Below the pieces are notes generated by a model. It searched no databases. It was not told the origin of the DNA and saw nothing but the letters and a program-made list of their open reading frames with translations. The translations under genes and the position numbers were made by a program. From the NCBI GenBank assembly GCA_003488465.1, contig DNLN01000166.1, positions 1-9,814 of the forward strand: 9,814 nt of DNA, written 5' to 3'. How positions within the stretch are numbered: the first letter of the stretch is position 1; every line of letters starts with the position of its first letter. This document shows, in pieces, positions 5,385 through 9,814 of the stretch. This DNA is from Sutterella sp. GTDB lineage: Bacteria; Pseudomonadota; Gammaproteobacteria; Burkholderiales; Burkholderiaceae_F.

Positions 5385-7055
5385 TTAATGCACTCCAATG
5401 TTGTCACCCGTGCGGCAGAGCACGCGGGCCAGAAGGGCCATGAAGCCCGAAGCGATGAAGACGAGGATGATCAGCACGATCGAGAAGGCGCATGCCTGCG
5501 CGAACTGCAGTTCGGTCATGCATTCCAGAATGCGGGTCGTGATGAGCGTCCAGTGCACCGACACGAGGAAGATCGTGGCGCTGATGGCGGTCATCGAGTG
5601 GATGAACAGGTACTTCATGCCCGCGAGAACCGCAGGCAGCACCAGCGGAATCGTCACCGAGGTGAAGGTCTTGACCGACCCGGCGCCGAGGCTGCGGCTC
5701 GCCTCCTCGATCGAGGGATCGATCTGGGTGAGCGCCGCGATCACGTTGCGGATGCCGGCCGAGGAATAGCGGAACAGGTACGCGGCAACGAGGATGTAGA
5801 TGGTTCCCGTCAGCACGATCGGCTTGTCGTTGAAGGCGATGATGTACGCGATGCCGACCACCGTGCCGGGCAGCGTGTAGTTCAGAAGCGAGACTGTCTC
5901 CAGGGTCTTGTGCCCCCGCACCTTGAGCCGCGTCGTCGCGTAGCCCACCATCACGGCGAGCAGTCCGCCGAGCGGCGTGCCGATGCAGGCGATGAGCAGC
6001 GTGTCCTTGATCGCCTTCATGCCGAAGGTGAACACGTATCTGTAGTTGTCAAGGCTCACCGTGTGGTTGATGCCCCAGACCTTCACGAGCGAGCCGATGA
6101 GGATCAGCGCGTACAGATACACGATGAACGCGCAGACGAGCGTCACCGAACCGATGATGATCGTGGAGAGCACGGCACCCGGCCCTTTCACGCTGCTGCG
6201 GCCGCCCGCCTTGCCGGAAACCGTGACATAACTCTTTCTGCTCACCCAGTAGTGCTGCAGCAGGTACACGGCAAGCGCGGGCAGCAGGAGCATGAAGGAA
6301 AGCGCTGCGCCGCCCTTGAAGTCGTACATGCCGGTGATCTGCAGGTAGGCCTGCGTGGGCAGCACCGGGAACGAATGTCCGCCCAGCACCTGGGGCGTGG
6401 CGAAGTCCGCGAGCGAGCACGAGAACACAAGCAGGAACGCATTGGCGATGCCGGGCACGGCAAGCGGCAGCGTCACCGTGGCAAACACCCGGCTGCTCGA
6501 GGCGCCGAGCGAATAGGCCGCATCCTCAAGATTCGGATCGATGCGCGAGAGAATCGTCGAGAGCGTCATGAAGGCCACGGGGAAGAACGTGAGCGTCTCG
6601 GAGATGAAGGTTCCCCAGAAGCCGTAGAAATTGAAGTTGTCCAGACCGAAGGCCGTGAGCAGGATGCCGTTCGGTCCGAGCGAGAGCGTGAGCGCGATGG
6701 AGCTCGTAAAGGGCGGCGAAATGAGCGGCAGCAGCGTCACCGCGCCGATCGCGAACTTGAGCCAGCCGGGCATCCTCAGTCGCGTGACCGCATAGGCGAA
6801 GATGAACCCGAGCGTCGTGCCCGCCAGGCCCACAGAGCAGCCGAGGATGATGCTGTTCACCGCCGACTGGCGGTCGTACCAGCTGCTCACGAACGGTTTG
6901 AGATTTTCCAGAGTAAAGCCCCCGTCGGACCAGAAGGTCATCATCAGGAGCCGCGCAAGCGGATAGACGACAAACACGCCTAGCAGCAGCCAGAGCATCA
7001 GCACTGAGAGCCGCGTCGCGGTATCGGCGCGAGCCGGTCGGGCAGTCGCAGACAT
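5385..7055 (-). CDS. Fused two-domain importer permease (FbpB/AfuB/PhnU-like)
   Basis: A 556-aa inner-membrane protein made of two BPD-type permease domains in tandem (~15-275 and ~295-545). Each has about six hydrophobic segments and its own EAA loop that docks on the ATPase. Loop 1 is at 177-206 (EDAAYSLGASSSRVF then LPLAVPGI). Loop 2 is at 450-479 (EEASRSLGAGSVKTF then IPLVLPAV). The linker at 272-292 is Lys/Gly/Ser-rich. The fused arrangement is usual in ferric-iron FbpB, in AfuB and in the putative 2-aminoethylphosphonate permease family. One polypeptide plus an ATPase dimer would form the channel. The start ATG 7055 has only a modest site (ACAGG, about 6 bases away). It follows the binding-protein gene after a 110-base gap with two hairpins. 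Confidence 0.94.
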   Translation of the reverse strand: MSATARPARADTATRLSVLMLWLLLGVFVVYPLARLLMMTFWSDGGFTLENLKPFVSSWYDRQSAVNSIILGCSVGLAGTTLGFIFAYAVTRLRMPGWLKFAIGAVTLLPLISPPFTSSIALTLSLGPNGILLTAFGLDNFNFYGFWGTFISETLTFFPVAFMTLSTILSRIDPNLEDAAYSLGASSSRVFATVTLPLAVPGIANAFLLVFSCSLADFATPQVLGGHSFPVLPTQAYLQITGMYDFKGGAALSFMLLLPALAVYLLQHYWVSRKSYVTVSGKAGGRSSVKGPGAVLSTIIIGSVTLVCAFIVYLYALILIGSLVKVWGINHTVSLDNYRYVFTFGMKAIKDTLLIACIGTPLGGLLAVMVGYATTRLKVRGHKTLETVSLLNYTLPGTVVGIAYIIAFNDKPIVLTGTIYILVAAYLFRYSSAGIRNVIAALTQIDPSIEEASRSLGAGSVKTFTSVTIPLVLPAVLAGMKYLFIHSMTAISATIFLVSVHWTLITTRILECMTELQFAQACAFSIVLIILVFIASGFMALLARVLCRTGDNIGVH

Positions 7056-7082
7056 ACGAAAACCTGTAAAAAGAACCGGAAA

Positions 7083-7111
7083 GCCCCCACCCGTTGCCGG
7101 GCGGAGCGGGC
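7083..7111 (-). promoter_or_regulatory. Second intercistronic hairpin with T-rich tail
   Basis: CCGCCCG pairs with CGGGTGG (7098-7104 with 7087-7093, one G-U) around a GCAA tetraloop. The stem continues as GCCC/GGGC (7083-7086, 7108-7111) past a three-base bulge. On the minus strand CTTTCCGGTTCTTTTT follows, so it resembles an imperfect terminator or attenuator just before the permease start. Confidence 0.45.
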
Positions 7112-7120
7112 CTCAAACAG

Positions 7121-7152
7121 TCAGAGCGCAGAAATGGCTCCCTGCGCTCTGA
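7121..7152 (-). repeat. Perfect 11-bp hairpin after the binding-protein gene
   Basis: TCAGAGCGCAG (7121-7131) and CTGCGCTCTGA (7142-7152) are exact inverted copies around a 10-base loop. The hairpin begins 13 bases after the binding-protein stop and has no T-run. In operons such as malEFG, hairpins at this position protect the binding-protein mRNA and lower downstream expression. The same role is inferred here. Confidence 0.7.
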
Positions 7153-7165
7153 ATTGAGGTTCCTG

Positions 7166-8155
7166 CTACTTGATCACTTCGTTGATCCAGCGCCGGGTGA
7201 ATTCCTTGCGCTTCTGCCCCTTCCAGGCCGTGTCAACCGCGATCGTGTTGATCTTGGACAGATCAAGCAGAGGATTGGTGGTCGTCACGTCCTTGCGGGT
7301 CGGCACGTAGTTGATCTTGCGCGCGACGATGAAGTCGGCGAACTTCTTGGAGGTCGCCCAGTCGACGAACTTCTTGGCCTCGGCATTGTGCTTGCCGCCC
7401 TTGACGACGCCCGTCGCCTCGATGCCGAAGCTCACGCCGTCGGACGGATACGTGATCGTGACCGGATAGCCCTGCTGCTGGATGTCGAGGGCGTCGACGA
7501 TGTAGAAGATGCCCGATGCGCACTGGCCGGTGGCGATCGGCATGGCGCCGCCCGCACCGCTCTTGGTGTACATCTGGATGTTCTTGTTCAGCTGCTTCTG
7601 GAACTTGAAGGCCTGATCCTCGCCCATCACCTTCACGAGCGAATAGATGCGCTCGGTGGCGGTGCCCGAGGTGCGGGCGTCAGCCATCTGCAGGCCGTTC
7701 TTGTAGCGCGGGTCAAGCAGGTCGGCCCACTTCGTGGGAGCCTTCATGCCCTTCTTGGCAAGGAACTTCTCATTGGTGAGGAAGCAAAGCGGAATCACGC
7801 CGATGCCGGTCCAGTAGTGCTTGGGATCCTGCAGTTCGGCGGGGATCATGTCGGCGCCGGCGGGCTTGTAGGCCTCGAACACGCCGTCCTTTTCAGCCGC
7901 GGCGTACGTGTCGGCCGGGCCGCCCAGCATGACGTCAACCTGGGGATTGTTCTTTTCGGCGGTCAGGCGAGCAAGGGCTTCGCCAGCGGAAAACCGCAGG
8001 AAGTTCACCTTGATGCCGGTGTCCTTCGTAAACTCGGCAAAGACCTGAGAGGCGTACTTCTCCGGCATGATCGAATAAGCGTTCAGTTCAGCTGCGCTCA
8101 GGCTGAATGCAACAGCGCACATGCCCACGAGGGCTGCGACCTTCTTAAGCTTCAT
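7166..8155 (-). CDS. Periplasmic substrate-binding protein of the importer
   Basis: A 329-aa protein. Residues 1-21/22 are a Sec signal peptide (KLKK, hydrophobic core, SLSAA), and the mature protein opens ELNAYSIMPEKY. It belongs to the FbpA/AfuA/thiamine/spermidine-type cluster of binding proteins: VDVMLGGPADTY (74-84), the WADLLDPRYKNGLQMADARTSGT region (143-165) and VSFGIEATGVVKGGKH (241-256). It delivers ligand to the fused permease. The adjacent Tyr-Tyr pair that binds iron in FbpA is not present: the corresponding stretch reads GIFYIVDAL (215-223) with one Tyr. Ferric iron is therefore doubtful. Organophosphates (AfuA-like) or phosphonates are alternatives. The start ATG 8155 has an AAAGGA site and begins the signal peptide. 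The frame is open up to 8281, but that extension is hydrophilic and crosses the promoter. Confidence 0.93.
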   Translation of the reverse strand: MKLKKVAALVGMCAVAFSLSAAELNAYSIMPEKYASQVFAEFTKDTGIKVNFLRFSAGEALARLTAEKNNPQVDVMLGGPADTYAAAEKDGVFEAYKPAGADMIPAELQDPKHYWTGIGVIPLCFLTNEKFLAKKGMKAPTKWADLLDPRYKNGLQMADARTSGTATERIYSLVKVMGEDQAFKFQKQLNKNIQMYTKSGAGGAMPIATGQCASGIFYIVDALDIQQQGYPVTITYPSDGVSFGIEATGVVKGGKHNAEAKKFVDWATSKKFADFIVARKINYVPTRKDVTTTNPLLDLSKINTIAVDTAWKGQKRKEFTRRWINEVIK

Positions 8156-8177
8156 GATTGAGTCCTTTGAGTGGTTT

Positions 8178-8219
8178 GTACGGCGGTCCGTACCGCAGAC
8201 CGTGTCGGATCGGATTGTA
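8178..8219 (-). promoter_or_regulatory. Promoter and overlapping palindromes before the importer operon
   Basis: Minus-strand TACAAT (8214-8219) matches the -10 consensus at five of six positions; no good -35 is seen. Just downstream lie two overlapping inverted repeats. One is GTACGG-N4-CCGTAC (8178-8193) and the other is CGGTC-N9-GACCG (8184-8202). They cannot both fold in RNA. Position at about +5 to +30 suits a repressor operator or a leader switch. No Fur-box-like sequence is visible. Confidence 0.45.
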
Positions 8220-8286
8220 ATGCCCGAAACCCGGCCCGGCGCCAGACATGGCAAGGACGATTCCCGGAAATCTCGCCTCACTGTCT

Positions 8287-9006
8287 CTAGCGGGCAAGAC
8301 CAAGAATCAGTTCCGCAACTGCCTTGCCGTGCGGCAGCAGCCCCTGCTGCGGTCCCGAGTCCATGCCGGCGATCGCCTTGCGGCGCTGCTCGGGCGAGAA
8401 GCCCTCAAGCGGCTCGCGCAGCAGAAACCGCATCGTTTCGACCGAGAACTCCGGGTGTCCCTGAAATCCGATGACGCTCTCGGCAAGAGCAAACGCCTCC
8501 ACCGGACAGAAGTCGCTCGCGGCAAGCACTTCGGCCCCGGGCGGCAGCTGCACGACCTGGTCGTGATGGTGGCAGTGCAGCGTAAGACTCCTTGCGTGTC
8601 CGCCCGAACAGGCAGTCAATACCCGAGCGAGCTTTTCCGAAGTCACGCGCGCGGTGCGCCTGCCGACCCACCACTCTGGGGCTCTTGCGACACGCCCTCC
8701 GAGCGCCTCGCAAAGCGCCTGGTGTCCAAAACAGATCCCGGCAAGGATCGCGCCCTGCGCGTGCGCCAAGCGGATCCACTCGAGAAGATCCAGAATCCAG
8801 GACTCCTTCTCATACGCACTGCTGCGGCTGCCGCCGATGACATAAAGGGCGCCCGGTTCGGGACTTGCGGGAAGCTCGCCGCGCACAGCACTGCAGAGGG
8901 CGAATTCCAGCCCCGGCTCAATGCGGGAAAAGAGCGACACGTAGGGATGCCAGGGACTCGGAAACCATCCGGCAAAATCGTCGCACGTCACAATGTGAAT
9001 CTTCAC
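8287..9006 (-). CDS. Class I glutamine amidotransferase (GMP synthase-like domain protein)
   Basis: A 239-aa cytoplasmic protein counted from GTG 9006. The triad of class I amidotransferases is visible: nucleophile Cys92 in GICFGHQ, then His184 and Glu186 in QGHPEF. An oxyanion-type YVIGGSRSSAYE loop lies at ~55-66. The domain hydrolyses glutamine and passes ammonia to a partner. This stand-alone version, close in size to the YfeJ-like family, has no synthetase domain, so its acceptor is unknown. Start: the longest frame begins at TTG 9015, but the GGGAG site is only one base before that TTG and 10 bases before GTG 9006, so GTG is preferred. A divergent promoter lies upstream. The stop is 131 bases before the importer's first gene with no clear terminator, so some read-through into the operon is possible. 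Confidence 0.92.
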   Translation of the reverse strand: MKIHIVTCDDFAGWFPSPWHPYVSLFSRIEPGLEFALCSAVRGELPASPEPGALYVIGGSRSSAYEKESWILDLLEWIRLAHAQGAILAGICFGHQALCEALGGRVARAPEWWVGRRTARVTSEKLARVLTACSGGHARSLTLHCHHHDQVVQLPPGAEVLAASDFCPVEAFALAESVIGFQGHPEFSVETMRFLLREPLEGFSPEQRRKAIAGMDSGPQQGLLPHGKAVAELILGLAR

Positions 9007-9041
9007 GGCAAACAAACTCCCATTTGGAGCAAGTAGCGGTC

Positions 9042-9091
9042 ATTGTAGCCGCAGCGCTCCATTCGACAATTGTCTGCGAAGCGGTCAAAAT
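9042..9091. promoter_or_regulatory. Back-to-back divergent promoters sharing one -35 region
   Basis: Leftward promoter: TTGTCG (9064-9069), 16-base spacer, TACAAT (9042-9047). Rightward promoter: TCGACA (9063-9068), 17-base spacer, CAAAAT (9086-9091). The two -35 hexamers overlap almost completely and lie on the perfect palindrome GACAATTGTC (9065-9074). Leftward serves the amidotransferase, rightward the exported protein at 9120. Confidence 0.55.
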
Positions 9092-9119
9092 ACGGGGATC
9101 CCAACAAGGAGAGTTTCCC

Positions 9120-9779
9120 ATGCGCCATTCAGTCAGTTTTCTTGCCGCCTCGGCCTGCATCAGCCTTGCGATCGGATGCGCCTCGGCCGCGCCCCTTGGC
9201 GGGCTGTGCCAGGTGAGCTCCGCCGCCGAAGCCGACGGCTGCCGCGTGGGCGACTCGGTGCTGTTTCTTGCCAAGGATACCCTCAGCCACAAGCAGCTCC
9301 TCACCTTTGCCGCCACGCGCTGCGATCCGCGCTTTCCCATCGTGCAGAACATCGCTGGCGTCGCCTGCACGTACACGGACTGGTACGCCGAGCGCACCTA
9401 CCGCGGAGCCGACTTCCTTGCAAGAAAACGCGAGAACATGGCCAGGGCCTATCTTGAAATGGAAAAGTACGTGAGGAAGGATCTTTCCTGGAAGCGCACC
9501 GAAGATCCCGACCGCTCCGGGAGCCGCGCCTACTACAAGGTGCTCGCCGAAGGATCCGGCCCGGAGTTGATCCTCGGCAAGAAGTTCCGTGTTGCGACCT
9601 GGAAGTTTGATTCGGCCGGCCGGCTTCTCGTCGCCGAGCCCAGGATCACCGTCACGGATCTGCCCAAGGTGCTGTTCAAGGGCATGAGGGTCGGCAGCGA
9701 AATCGAATACCTGTCGATTGCCTCGGATCCTGCGGACTCGCGGCACATCAAGTTCCGCATCATCGAAAGCCTTCGCTGA
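9120..9779 (+). CDS. Exported cysteine-containing protein with FKBP-like C-terminal half
   Basis: A 219-aa protein of uncertain role. The N-terminus is a signal sequence: either Sec type I cleavage after Ala-Ser-Ala23 or a loose lipobox (LAIG-C20). The mature part holds Cys30, 41, 68 and 83, enough for two disulphides. A middle helical region (~95-122, KRENMARAYLEMEKYVRK) follows. Residues ~138-218 (YYKVLAEGSGPELILGKKFR, then WKFDSAGRLL, VTDLPKVLFKGMRVGSEIEY, KFRIIESL) follow the strand order and spacing of FKBP-type prolyl isomerases. However, the aromatic active-site residues are not evident, so it may be a non-catalytic relative. That fold call is inference. The start ATG 9120 has a strong AAGGAGAG site. 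The open frame extends back to 8865, but that part is antisense to the amidotransferase gene. Confidence 0.85.
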   Translation: MRHSVSFLAASACISLAIGCASAAPLGGLCQVSSAAEADGCRVGDSVLFLAKDTLSHKQLLTFAATRCDPRFPIVQNIAGVACTYTDWYAERTYRGADFLARKRENMARAYLEMEKYVRKDLSWKRTEDPDRSGSRAYYKVLAEGSGPELILGKKFRVATWKFDSAGRLLVAEPRITVTDLPKVLFKGMRVGSEIEYLSIASDPADSRHIKFRIIESLR

Positions 9780-9781
9780 GA

Positions 9782-9811
9782 TTGACAAGTCCGTACTGAA
9801 AAACCTATCCA
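9782..9811 (+). promoter_or_regulatory. Promoter-like sequence at the right edge
   Basis: A perfect TTGACA (9782-9787) is followed after 18 bases by TATCCA (9806-9811, four of six matches to the -10 consensus). It begins three bases after the stop of the preceding gene, and any gene it drives lies beyond the window. Confidence 0.35.
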
Positions 9812-9814
9812 ATT

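Noticed and set aside
5388..6983. 531-codon plus-strand open frame antisense to the permease
   Set aside because: Its translation is His/Glu/Arg/Asp-rich and repetitive, as expected for the complement of a GC-rich membrane-protein gene. There is no ribosome site and no domain.
7094..8161. 355-codon plus-strand open frame antisense to the binding protein
   Set aside because: It lies opposite a gene with clear family motifs and signal peptide. Its composition is that of a GC-rich complement and it has no start signal.
8156..8286. Fur box upstream of the importer
   Set aside because: No sequence resembling the AT-rich GATAAT-type repeats is present. The stretch is GC-rich.
8865..9119. Upstream extension of the last plus-strand gene
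   Set aside because: It is antisense to the amidotransferase start region and passes through both promoters. ATG 9120 has a strong ribosome site and starts the signal peptide.
9129..9812. 227-codon minus-strand open frame opposite the last gene
   Set aside because: Gly/Ala/His-rich complement. The plus strand has the strong ribosome site and signal peptide.

Overview
This window is GC-rich chromosomal DNA from a Gram-negative bacterium. It encodes several Sec/Tat-type exported proteins, a periplasmic binding-protein transporter and Shine-Dalgarno-led genes. The style of the ORFs suggests a betaproteobacterium, perhaps a Sutterellaceae-like gut organism, but that placement is an impression and not shown by a marker gene. 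I see no rRNA, tRNA, CRISPR array, insertion sequence or phage gene.

Layout, left to right. (1) Bases 1-2242, minus strand: two ABC half-exporter genes overlapping by 4 bases (ATGA). The complete upstream one (580 aa) has a degenerate nucleotide site. The downstream one runs off the left edge. Together they look like a heterodimeric multidrug/lipid-type exporter. (2) Bases 2380-2753, minus: a small AbrB/SpoVT-type DNA-binding protein, normally an antitoxin, with no recognisable toxin beside it and its own terminator. It is preceded by a 310-base gene-free stretch (2754-3063) that can fold as a terminator with a competing antiterminator. (3) Bases 3064-3591, minus: a secreted single-HKD phospholipase D/Nuc-type nuclease. 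It is divergent from a secreted protein of unknown function (3690-4226, plus). (4) Bases 4291-8155, minus: a complete binding-protein-dependent ABC importer, transcribed in the order periplasmic binding protein, fused double permease, ATPase. It belongs to the FbpABC/AfuABC/2-aminoethylphosphonate type and its substrate is not settled by sequence. Hairpins sit between binding protein and permease, and palindromes sit in the leader. (5) Bases 8287-9006, minus: a class I glutamine amidotransferase of the GMP-synthase-like kind. It is divergent, through back-to-back promoters, from a secreted cysteine-containing protein (9120-9779, plus) whose C-terminal half resembles an FKBP-type fold. A promoter-like sequence lies at the right edge.

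How they fit together: the importer operon is the main functional unit. The hairpin after the binding-protein gene is where one would expect higher expression of the binding protein than of the membrane parts. The exporter pair forms a second unit. The remaining genes are single-gene units.

The least ordinary parts are the structured leader upstream of the orphan AbrB-like gene and the compact divergent promoter at 9042-9091. I did not find a convincing multi-gene novel system. The best candidates for undescribed biology are regulatory.
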